Shown here: positions 56,178 through 64,000 of the stretch, piece after piece
How the letters are laid out: each line of letters begins with the position of its first letter
Numbering within the stretch: the stretch's first letter is position 1
NCBI GenBank assembly: GCA_963755695.1
Contig: CAVWLB010000008.1
Span: 1,426,001-1,490,000 of the forward strand
Direction: 5' to 3'
DNA: 64,000 nt
Origin: QHWT01 sp963755695
Lineage (GTDB): Bacteria; Acidobacteriota; Vicinamibacteria; Vicinamibacterales; 2-12-FULL-66-21
Notes under the pieces: model-generated
The model's database searches: none
What the model was told of the DNA's origin: nothing
What the model saw: the letters and a program-made list of their open reading frames with translations, nothing else
Position numbers and translations under genes: made by a program

Positions 56178-57644
56178 CTACTTGCGAGTAAAGTTCGCGA
56201 GGGTCTCGACCGCAAGATCCGCGATCCAGTTCACCGTCGCCGCAGGAATCGTGAAGCTGTTGGCGACCATCGAAAACGCCAGCGTTTCGCCATCGCGGGT
56301 ACGAACGTAACCTGACAGACTGCGCACATTTGCGATCGATCCGGTCTTCGCAGCGGCGTTCCCCTCGGCACGTGTCTTCTTCATTCGCGACGCGATCGTG
56401 CCGTCCTTTCCGGCAATCGGCAGTGTGGCGACGAAAGCGTCTTTATGACGCGGGTCGGCATACATGCGCTCGAGGATCGTGACGATGAGATCCGCCGTCA
56501 GGTAGTCGTAACGTGACAAGCCGGAGCCGTCGAACTGCACGTAGGTGCTCTGCGGGATGCCCCATGACGACAGCAGCGCCCTGGTCGCGATGCGACCACC
56601 TTCGATCGTGCCCAAGCCTCCGTTGGCCGCACCGATCGCCTTCAGCAACGTTTCCGCATAGAGATTCTGGCTGACTTTCATCAGCACCATGGCGATCTCG
56701 CGCAGTGGCGGAGACTCGGTCCGTGCGAGCACGCGTCGCGCGTCCGGCGCTGGCAGGTCGAGGCGGTCATCGCCGTCGGCCGCCTCCCCGGTGACGTCAA
56801 TGCCGCGCGCGACGAGCCCGTCTTTCAGCGACTGGGCGAAGTAAATCGTGGGGTTGACGACCGCGACTTGGCGCGTTGCGGGCTGCGCGTCGACCGGCAG
56901 GCTGCCGGTGATGGTGAGGACCGGTCGATCGGCGCGGCGCTCGAAATCGATTGTCGTCGCGGACTTGGTCTCACCCGTGAAAGCGTGATTCACGACCTGC
57001 AGTCCGGAGCCCGGAGCGAGTTCGATCAGCACCGGCTCTCCGACTGCGGCGGCCGGACGCACGGTCAACCGTGCGATGTTCTCATTGAACTCGAACGCGC
57101 CGACCGGGGCGGCGTAGCCGTACTGGAGGTAGTCCCACGACCATCCCGCTCCCAGCCCCTCGTCGTCGAACGCGTTGTCGTCGCCGACGATTCGCCCGTC
57201 GATGCGGTTGATGCCGGCGGCTTTGAGCGCGTCGGCCCACTCGTCGAGACTGCGCGCGGCGCGGTCGTTGCGGCCGTTGATCGTCGGATCGCCGCCGTAC
57301 CGCGGACGATGAGGTCGCCCTCAAGCATGCCGTTCTCGATCGGCGGCGGCGGTCTCGAGCGTCGTGGTGAAGCGGTAGTCCCAGCCGAGCGTTTCGGCGG
57401 CAGTCGCCAGCGTCAGGATCTTCATGTTCGACGCCGGCATCATCAGCGTCCGCGGGTTGTGCTCGAAGAGCACCTTGCCGGAGTCGACCGATTTCACTTC
57501 GACTCCCCACAGACGCCTGACTCATGACCGGCGCGCCGAAAATCCGCGCGAGATCCGGGGTCAGTTCGCGCTCGGCTCGTGGATTGCGGTGGGAGCCTTG
57601 TGGGAGGCGCAGCCAGACGCTGCCAGCAGCAAGGCGGCCAGCAC
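56178..57644 (-). CDS. PBP4/DacB-type D-Ala-D-Ala carboxypeptidase (frameshifted)
   Basis: About 485 aa once joined. Start taken at GTG 57644 (LAALLLAASGCASH), giving a lipoprotein-like signal with the lipobox Cys. Penicillin-binding motifs: MPASNMKILTLATA (SxxK), VSQNLYAETLLKAIGAANGG (SxN), NAAAKTGSIANVRSLSG (KTG). Frame changes near 57510-57540, 57330-57350 and 57080-57110. The C-terminal 296 aa from 57068 are clean. Trims peptidoglycan peptides in the periplasm. Confidence 0.85.
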
Positions 57645-57682
57645 GCCGACCGCGGCCTTCTGGCAAAGATCGCCAAGAGACC

Positions 57683-57710
57683 AGAAACCCGAAGCATGCT
57701 TCGGGTTTCT
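57683..57710. terminator. Perfect 28-nt palindrome
   Basis: Positions 57683-57710 are a perfect palindrome with arms agaaacccgaag and cttcgggtttct around a CATG centre. It lies between the Gld-like operon and dacB on the minus strand and fits an intrinsic terminator. Confidence 0.65.
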
Positions 57711-57763
57711 CGTCCTCCTGGTGATCTTCGTGATGTCGCCGTGGGCGGTTACGCTCACCGGCA

Positions 57764-59087
57764 CTATTTCAGGGCATCTAGCGCCTTGATGATCCCGTCA
57801 AGCGTGGCGGCATCGATTTTCGCCGCGCCCCCATCGGGGTCCCGTCGCGCGAAGCGCGTCCGACCCCTTGCGGCCGAACACGACCTGCTCCTGTTTCTTG
57901 CGCCGTCGTCGTACTTGATCGTGACGGTGAGCTCCGGCTTGTCGAGCGGCGCTGGTGACTTCTCGACGAAGCTGGTCGCGCGCGCTCCGTCAGCGCCGAC
58001 GTCAGCGCGTCGACCTTGGTGGCATCCGCATCCTTCGCGCGCGGCGCGACCTGCTTCCAGACATCCTTGCTCGGCCCGCTTTCTCGAACGCCATGGTCTG
58101 TCCGTTCGCGCACCGCTTCGACGCGCGTGGTGTTGAACGCCCGGGCGTCGAAGATGTCCTTGACCCGGAAGTCGTCCGCCGGCTTCTTCAGCTCGTCGAC
58201 CAGCGAATTTTCGACCGTGAAGACCATCGGACGCGAGAGATCCTTCGCATAGATGGTCCCTTCGCCGGCAGCCTTGCCGATGGCCAGACCCGCCTGCGAG
58301 CTTCCCGATCCCAGCGCACGGTGAGCGGCGGCTTGTCGAGCCCGTACTCCTTCAGGTCGGTTGCCGTTCGGGGCGGCAATCGCTTTCATCTGCGCCGGTA
58401 TTCAGCCGCCCGAGGATACCCTTCGACCGCGCTGAAGTCGGCCCGCGCGTCGACCGGCGCCGTCATCCGCCAGTCGGAGCCGCTCTTGGCGAACTTCAGC
58501 GTCACGATCCGGCCGAGGTGATATCGACATCGAATCGACCTTCTCGCGGTCGATCTTGAGGACGTCTTGTCGCGCAGATCGAACGCCGACTTGTTGAACG
58601 TCGAGTCGAGGTACGACGAGATGAGAAAGACGCGCGGCTTGTCGGGAAGCTTGGCGTAGAGGTCGCTCGCCGGTCGGCGTCTTCTGCCCGACCAGCAGGT
58701 GCTGATCCTGGCCCGCGGCCTTGAAGGCCACTTCGATGCGTGCCGGATCCAGGCCGTACTGTTTGAAGTCGGTGGCCTGCTCGTCGACGACCCGCTGCAC
58801 TTCGAGCGAGGCGAGGTTCGACGTAATGCCCGAGAGCTCCGCTTCGTCCGCCTCCACTGCCGCTGGCGCGTCTCTGCCACTTGCCGATCTGTCTTCTCGA
58901 CGGTCGTCGATTCCCCTTTTTCGGACTTCACCGTCAGGCGTTCGATCTTGTCTGCCTCGAGACCGGCAAAGACCTTCTCGTTCTTCTTGGTATCGCCGGG
59001 CTCGCGTCTTCGATTCGACGAAAGAGCGATACGCCCCGAGTCCCAGGGCGACGACCAGGAGCACCAGAAAGAACGGAGACCGCGCAT
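57764..59087 (-). CDS. DUF4340 protein of Gld-like ABC system (frameshifted)
   Basis: About 440 aa. ATG 59087 (MRGLRSF) opens a TM helix (LVLLVVALGLGAYRSFVES), then DTKKNEKVFAGLEADKIERL and KLPDKPRVFLISSYLDSTFN, FAKSGSDWRMTAPVDARADF, TIYAKDLSRPMVFTVENSLV, and the likely end IIKALDALK at 57764. At least six frame changes occur. DUF4340 proteins follow GldG-like genes in many gliding or envelope ABC operons. Role unknown. Confidence 0.72.
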
Positions 59088-59089
59088 GC

Positions 59090-60688
59090 CTACCGCCTCC
59101 GCCACCAGGTCTGCACGCCCGCCAGCAGGATCAGGCCCGGCACGATCAGGACCGTCAGGTAGAACATCGCGAGTGCCTGGTCCGCCGTCAGCGTGATGCG
59201 GCGGTCTTCCGCATCGTGCGGCCGGATGGCGATGAGGTTTTCCTGTTGCGCCAGCCAGTTCACCGTATTCAGAAAGAGATCGCGATTGCCCTGGACGCCG
59301 AGCGCGGCGTTGCTCGGGAAGTCGGAGTCGCCGAACGACGACCAGTCGTGATTCCGGTTTGCGCTCGTTCTGATCTCCCGGCTTCTGATCCGGCTTCTGA
59401 TCCGGTTTCTTCGCGGGCTCCGCGACAGGTGCCGACACGGCAGCCGCCAGCGACACGGGTCCTGCCTTGTCTCCGTCGTCCTGCTTCGCCGGCTGGCCGC
59501 TCGTCAGATTCTTGAGATTCGTCTCCCCCCAGCTCCGCGGGCTGGTTTCGACAATCGACTGTGCGGTGTGGCCGTTCGCGCCGCCTTCGATCAGCTGATA
59601 CCGATCGCGTCAGCGGGTAGGCCGTGAGAAGCCGGAAGTTGTCGGTGATCGGGTGCGGCGGATAGGTCGCGGCAACCGGCACCGATTCGTCGGTCCCAAT
59701 CAGCTGCCCCATCCCGCTGACGTCGAGGACCATGTCGTTTCCGACATCGATGCCCCAATCCTTCGCCAGTCCCTGCAGCAACGTGAGCTGCGGTTGATCG
59801 GCCTTGAGCACCGGGTCGAGCATCAACAGTACCTTGCCGCCGCGGGCGAGGTAGGCGCGTAGGAACTCGATCTCCGGCTGCAGGAAGTCGGTCTTGGGCC
59901 CGGCGACGATCACGATATCGGCATCGGCCGGGACCGCACCCTGCTGCGCCAGCACCAGCTTGTCGGTGACGAAATTCGAAGAGGTCAGCGCGCCGTTGAT
60001 GCCGTTGTAGCCGCTCCGGTCCGCGCTGACCGTATCTTTCTCACCGTGTCCCTGGACGAAGTAGATCTTGGGTTGCCGTCCCTGGATGACCTTGATCAGC
60101 GCGTTGGTCAGGTCCTGCTCACCGTCGGACGTCGCCTTTTCCGATCGCCCCTTGTATTCGAAGACGACGGTGCCGGATGCGGTGATGCCGTACTGCTGCG
60201 CGATTGCCGGCTTCTTCTCGGGATCGATGTAATCGACCGACAGCTGCTTGCCGGCGTAGGTGTATTCGTCGAGTCGATCGCGGAACCGCTCGAACTCGTT
60301 GCTGAGCGCGAACACCTTGACGTGGACTGGCTCCTTCAGGTCCGCCAGCACCTTCCGAGTCTGGTCCGACAGCGAGAACTGCTTCGCGGCGGTGAGGTCC
60401 CATCGCTTGTTGTGGCGCGATCCCGAGGTAATTGATCGCGACGATAATCGCCACCACCACGACGATGCTCGCCGCCGCGAGCGTTCCGAAGCGTGCCTGA
60501 CGTCCCGCGAACGCATGGCCGATCTCGCGCCACTGGCTGAGAATGTAGAGCAGCGTGCACACGAGTCCGGCAATGGCCAGCGCGTTGTAATACTGCTGCC
60601 ATTCCGGCTTGGTGAAACGGATGGCCACTGCCGTGAAGACGAGCACCACGCCGAGCCATCCGAGCAGTCCGAGGATACGTTTCACCAT
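59090..60688 (-). CDS. GldG-like ABC transporter auxiliary protein (frameshifted)
   Basis: About 530 aa. ATG 60688 (MVKRILGLLGWLGVVLVFTA). Several TM helices, then the extracellular GldG/IFT52-like domain: RWDLTAAKQFSLSDQTRKVL, VHVKVFALSNEFERFRDRLD, PKIYFVQGHGEKDTVSADRS, IVIVAGPKTDFLQPEIEFLR, GGKVLLMLDPVLKADQPQL. The C-terminus ends in a TM helix and VQTWWRRR, stop 59090-59092. Frame changes near 60423, 59600, 59530, 59350 and 59280. The DUF4340 start follows 2 nt on. Confidence 0.8.
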
Positions 60689-60690
60689 GG

Positions 60691-61452
60691 TTATCCTCGC
60701 CACCTTTCGGAGTCGACCGACTTCGCGGTCAGGAACAGACCGAAGGTGATCAGGCTCAGGTAATAGAGCACGTGCTTGGTGTCGATCACGCCTTTCGAGA
60801 AGTCCTCGAAGTGCTCGGTGATCGACAGCCACGAGGTGATCGGGCCGACGGTCGGTCCGGCGCTATCGGCAAACCACCCGACAATCCACAGCAGCAGGAA
60901 CACCACGAACGAAATGATCCCGGCGACAATCTGGTTGTCGGTCGTGCTGGAGATGAACAGTCCGAGCGAGAGAAACGCCCCGCCCATCAGCAACAGCCCG
61001 AGGTAGGCGGCTACCAGCGGCCGCCACTCGGGGTGGCCATAGACGAACAGGATCGCGATATACAGCAGCGTGACCAGCAGCATCGCGATGTAGAGGCCCA
61101 GCGCACCCAGGAACTTCCCGACGATGATCTGAAGATCCGTGACCGGTGACGTCAGCAGGAGCTCGATCGTCCCGGAGCGCTTTTCTTCCGCGTAAGTCCG
61201 CATCGTGATCATCGGCATCACGAACAGGATGATGACCGAGGCGTTCTGCAGCACCAGGCGGATCACCTGCTGATTGACGTTCAGGCTTCCGCCGAACTGC
61301 GCCATCTGCATGCTCTGGCGCAGGAACGCTTCGAGATACAGATAGAAGAAGACGCCGAACGGCAGGGCAAAGAAGCCGACGATGATATAGGCGATCGGAG
61401 AGGCGAAGTAGGAACGCAGTTCCTTGTCGGCAATGGCGATGATGTTACGCAC
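60691..61452 (-). CDS. ABC transporter permease (GldF-like)
   Basis: 253 aa from GTG 61452. Six TM helices; the cytoplasmic block MITMRTYAEEKRSGTIELLL followed by SPVTDLQIIVGKFLGAL is typical of ABC-2 permeases. SLGLFISSTTDNQIVAGIIS marks a later helix. Overlaps the ATPase gene by 8 nt. Substrate unknown; with the ATPase and GldG-like protein it forms one complex. Confidence 0.9.
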   Translation of the reverse strand: MRNIIAIADKELRSYFASPIAYIIVGFFALPFGVFFYLYLEAFLRQSMQMAQFGGSLNVNQQVIRLVLQNASVIILFVMPMITMRTYAEEKRSGTIELLLTSPVTDLQIIVGKFLGALGLYIAMLLVTLLYIAILFVYGHPEWRPLVAAYLGLLLMGGAFLSLGLFISSTTDNQIVAGIISFVVFLLLWIVGWFADSAGPTVGPITSWLSITEHFEDFSKGVIDTKHVLYYLSLITFGLFLTAKSVDSERWRG

Positions 61453-62413
61453 GGGACGCCTCCTCCGCTGTCGGCTCTGCCTTCTCCTCGGTCGTGACCT
61501 GGAGGAAGACTTCCTCGAGGCTCATGCGCATGGGCCGCAGCTCCAGCAAGCCCCATCCGCGTGTGACGATGTCCCTTGCGAGCTCGCGTCGGACGTCGCG
61601 TCCCCGCTCGCTCTCCACCTCGAACGCACCGCTCGCCGGCCGCGTGTCGGCAGGCGCGACGCGGGTGACACCCGGAATGGCCGTCAGCGCGCCGCTGACG
61701 TCGGCGCCGGGCGCGTCGACCTGCACGTAAAGCGTCTCCGCACCCTGCAGCCGCGCCGTCAGGTTTTCCGGCGTGTCGACCGCGACGACCCGGCCTTTAT
61801 TGATGATCACCACCCGCTGGCATGTCTGAGACACCTCGGGGAGGATGTGCGTGCTCAAGACGATGGTGTGATCTCCGGCGAGGCCGCGGATGAGATCCCG
61901 TGTCTCGATGATCTGCTTGGGATCGAGACCGGCCGTTGGTTCGTCGAGGATCAGCACCTCGGGGTTGTGCAGGATCGCCTGCGCGAGGCCGACGCGCTGC
62001 CGATAGCCCTTCGAGAGCTTTCCGCAGTGGCGGGCGGCCATATCGGCGACGCGGGTGCGCTGCATGACGGTTTCGACGCGCTCGCGCCGTTCGGTGGCGG
62101 CGACCCCCTTGATGCGGGCCACGAAATCCAGGTACTCGCGCACGGTCATCTCTGGATAAAGCGGCGGGGTTTCCGGCAGGTAGCCGGTCCGGCGCTTGGC
62201 TTCAATGGGCTGATCGAACACGTCGAAGCCAGCGACGGTGGCCCGTCCTTCGGAGGCGGGTATGTAGCCGGTCAAAATGCGCATCGTCGTGGTCTTGCCG
62301 GCGCCGTTTGGGCCCAGAAAGCCAAGGATTTCACCGCGCTCAACGCGGAAGCTCACATCATCGACGGCCGTGACTCGGCCGTAACGCTTTGTGAGGTGTT
62401 GGACCTCAATCAC
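61445..62413 (-). CDS. ABC transporter ATP-binding protein (GldA-like)
   Basis: 322 aa from GTG 62413. Walker A GFLGPNGAGKTTTMRILTG, signature CGKLSKGYRQRVGLAQAI, Walker B VLILDEPTAGLDPKQ, switch His in VLSTHILPEVSQ. The C-terminal 90 residues (AETLYVQVDAPGADVSG) resemble those of Gld/Nos-type ATPases. First gene of a four-gene operon ending at 57764. Confidence 0.93.
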   Translation of the reverse strand: MIEVQHLTKRYGRVTAVDDVSFRVERGEILGFLGPNGAGKTTTMRILTGYIPASEGRATVAGFDVFDQPIEAKRRTGYLPETPPLYPEMTVREYLDFVARIKGVAATERRERVETVMQRTRVADMAARHCGKLSKGYRQRVGLAQAILHNPEVLILDEPTAGLDPKQIIETRDLIRGLAGDHTIVLSTHILPEVSQTCQRVVIINKGRVVAVDTPENLTARLQGAETLYVQVDAPGADVSGALTAIPGVTRVAPADTRPASGAFEVESERGRDVRRELARDIVTRGWGLLELRPMRMSLEEVFLQVTTEEKAEPTAEEASRA

Positions 62414-62505
62414 GCGAAATTCTCCGTAATCTATGAAAGGAAAGCCTATTAGGGGGCCAATCTCAAATCCTACTGGGAGCTAGAAAAGTGTGTCAAGCGA
62501 AGCAC

Positions 62506-62542
62506 TTGACGAACATCTGAGCGTGTGCTCATATATTCAGAG
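62506..62542 (+). promoter_or_regulatory. Promoter and possible ArsR-family operator
   Basis: TTGACG (62506-62511) as -35 and AT-rich CATATATT (62530-62537) as -10. The inverted sequence GAGC-gtgt-GCTC (62519-62530 region) and the looser CTGA...TCAG lie within it, where a repressor would block the polymerase. Confidence 0.4.
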
Positions 62543-62548
62543 GTCACC

Positions 62549-62935
62549 GTGAGCCAATCTTCCAAGTTGACGCTCGCATCGAGCGAGCCGTGCGACGTCA
62601 AGCACCTCGGCCCGAATGCGACCGAGGCCCGGCGCGGACGTCTGATGCCGCCGCAGAATGCCGAGGCGCTCGCGGAAACGTTTCGAATTCTCGGCGATCC
62701 CACTCGGGTGCGCATCATCGAAGTGCTGTCGGCCGGTGAGTTGTGCGTCTGCGACCTTGCCTCGCTCGTGGACATCAGCGAATCGGCCGTCTCACATCAG
62801 CTCCGGCTGCTACGGAACATGCGGCTGGTGCGCGCGCGGCGATCCGGCCGGCAGGTTTACTACACGCTCGACGATCAGCACATCCTCAGCCTGTTCCAGC
62901 AGGGGTTGCGGCACGTCACCGAGGATCGCCGCTAG
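62549..62935 (+). CDS. ArsR/SmtB-family metal-sensing repressor (CadC-like)
   Basis: 128 aa from GTG 62549, with AGAGGT 7 nt upstream; GTG 62525 would lie in the promoter. Winged helix: AETFRILGDPTRVRIIEVLS, LVDISESAVSHQLRLLRNM, RARRSGRQVYYTLDDQHI. The metal-binding ELCVCDLA (CxC) in helix 3 and an N-terminal Cys-His (PCDVKH) match the CadC-type site for Cd, Pb or Zn. Overlaps the P-type ATPase start by one base (TAGTG), so it likely represses its own operon until metal binds. Confidence 0.9.
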   Translation: MSQSSKLTLASSEPCDVKHLGPNATEARRGRLMPPQNAEALAETFRILGDPTRVRIIEVLSAGELCVCDLASLVDISESAVSHQLRLLRNMRLVRARRSGRQVYYTLDDQHILSLFQQGLRHVTEDRR

Positions 62936-64000
62936 TGGCCACCTGCGAGGTCTGCGAGATTCACGCCGAATCGATCTTCAAGATCGAGGGGATGGACTGC
63001 CATGAAGAGGTGGCGATCCTCGAGCGGCGGCTGAAGACGCTTGTCGGCCTGGAAGCGTTCGACGCAGATGTCCTCGGACAGAGGCTCAGGATCAAGTACG
63101 ACGCCGCGAAGCTGAGCACGTCGGCGATCGCGGAAGCCGTGGCGCAAACGGGCATGCGCGCCTGGCTGGAGCACGAGCAGCCGCTGGGACGGGCTCCGAC
63201 TGCAGCGACCCGCCTGACCTTCGTCGTCCTCTCCGGGCTAGCGGTTGGGCTCGGCATGCTGCTGGAACTGTGGGGCGTTCACGGTCCGGTGGTCGTGACT
63301 CTCTACGCTGCGGCGATTGCATCGGGCGGCGTGTACAGCCTCCGCCGTGCGATCCACGCGGCGCGCTCGCTCGCGCTCGACATCAATGTGCTGATGCTCG
63401 TCGCCGTCTGCGGCGCGATGGCGCTCGGCGAGTGGTCCGAAGGCGCTGGCGTCGCGTTTCTGTTCGCGCTGGCGCAGTTGCTCGAGGCGCGCGCGATGGA
63501 GCGGGCGCGCGGCGCAATCAGAGCATTGATGGACCTGGCGCCGGCAGACGCGATTCGCATTCGAAACGGTGTCGAAGAGCGGGTCGGCGTCGACGAGGTC
63601 GGTATCGGGGATCGCGTGCTGGTCCGGCCCGGGGAGAAGATTCCACTCGATGGCCGGATTGCCGACGGTCGAAGCGCCGTGAACCAGGCGCCGGTGACCG
63701 GGGAATCGTTGCCGGTCGACAAGGGGCCCGGGGATGAAGTGTTCGCGGGAACGATCAACGGCCGCGGCGCGATCGAGGTGATTGTCGAGCGGCTGCGCGG
63801 CGATTCGACGATCGCCCGGATCATTCATCTCGTCGAGCACGCGCAGGCCGAGCGCGCGCCGAGTCAGACGTTCGTCGAGCGATTCGCGCGCATCTACACG
63901 CCCGCGGTGCTCGTTCTGGCCGTCCTCGTCGGGGTGATTCCACCAGCCCTCGGCGTGGGCGCCTGGGGTGACTGGATCTACCGGGCGCTCGTGCTGCTCG
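62935..64000 (+). CDS. Heavy-metal translocating P-type ATPase (ZntA/CadA-like), partial
   Basis: At least 355 aa from GTG 62935, cut by the window end. N-terminal HMA domain with IFKIEGMDCHEEVAILERRL, i.e. GMDC-x-E where the second Cys is replaced by Glu. Then TM helices (TFVVLSGLAVGLGMLLELWG, LDINVLMLVAVCGAMALGEW), and the actuator domain with VLVRPGEKIPLDGRI, APVTGESLPVDKGPGDEVFA, TINGRGAIEVIVERL. The CPC motif and phosphorylation site lie beyond the edge. With the CadC-like repressor this predicts Zn/Cd/Pb efflux. Confidence 0.92.
   Translation, partial: MATCEVCEIHAESIFKIEGMDCHEEVAILERRLKTLVGLEAFDADVLGQRLRIKYDAAKLSTSAIAEAVAQTGMRAWLEHEQPLGRAPTAATRLTFVVLSGLAVGLGMLLELWGVHGPVVVTLYAAAIASGGVYSLRRAIHAARSLALDINVLMLVAVCGAMALGEWSEGAGVAFLFALAQLLEARAMERARGAIRALMDLAPADAIRIRNGVEERVGVDEVGIGDRVLVRPGEKIPLDGRIADGRSAVNQAPVTGESLPVDKGPGDEVFAGTINGRGAIEVIVERLRGDSTIARIIHLVEHAQAERAPSQTFVERFARIYTPAVLVLAVLVGVIPPALGVGAWGDWIYRALVLL

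Overview
The window looks like chromosomal DNA of a high-GC (mid-60s % by eye) Acidobacteriota, most likely of the Vicinamibacteria type. Supporting signs are a kinase-TPR fusion protein, a CRTAC1/ASPIC-UnbV secreted protein, a GlgE-TreS/maltokinase-TreYZ glycogen-trehalose block, bacterial microcompartment shell genes, and many GTG starts and coupled genes. The assignment is inference; there is no rRNA. Several universal genes (yebC, ftsH, folP) and whole stretches (1-1050, 12900-13800, 57100-60450) carry single-base frameshifts with intact reading on either side. These look like uncorrected sequencing insertions rather than gene decay.

Layout. 1-2.7 kb: exopolysaccharide chain-length tyrosine kinase and a small secreted protein (minus strand). 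2.9-8.0 kb: a methyltransferase, then a compact lasso-peptide operon: RRE/PqqD, cyclase, precursor, HprK-like kinase, PRMT-like methyltransferase. 8.0-12.2 kb: yebC-ruvC-ruvA-ruvB and fabH. 12.3-13.9 kb: unknown protein plus a stand-alone LigD-type polymerase. 14.1-17.8 kb: histidine kinase, response regulator and FG-GAP protein. 17.9-30.6 kb: glgX-glgE-treS/mak-treZ-treY. 30.6-37.0 kb: DUF4112, AI-2E-type permease, queA, a deoxyhypusine-synthase-like protein, a Ser/Thr kinase-TPR protein. 37.3-45.8 kb: tRNA(CAU), tilS, ftsH, folP, cdaA-cdaR-glmM, pdxJ. 45.8-50.0 kb: TPR protein, YHS-like protein, and a small microcompartment locus (aldolase, one BMC-H, three BMC-P, a Cys-rich mini-protein), then a 2-hydroxyacid dehydrogenase. 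50.0-56.1 kb: nth, cyclophilin, DUF72, a predicted ArsC-family selenoprotein, queE, queC, alanyl-tRNA editing protein, HEAT protein. 56.2-62.4 kb: DacB-type PBP and a Gld-like ABC system. 62.5-64.0 kb: ArsR-family metal sensor and the start of a metal P-type ATPase.

Most striking points: (i) a lasso cluster without the usual B2 leader peptidase or exporter but with a PRMT-fold methyltransferase and a kinase; (ii) an ArsC/Spx-like gene with an in-frame TGA exactly at the catalytic Cys position (UxxC) followed by a hairpin that fits a bacterial SECIS; (iii) a family of intergenic 7-8-nt tandem repeats, often arranged as inverted repeats, one copy of which lies in frame inside tilS (and a decayed one in queA) as an RTSDLG(P/L) heptapeptide repeat; (iv) a recurrent -10-like hexamer 6-9 nt upstream of start codons, suggesting leaderless transcripts.
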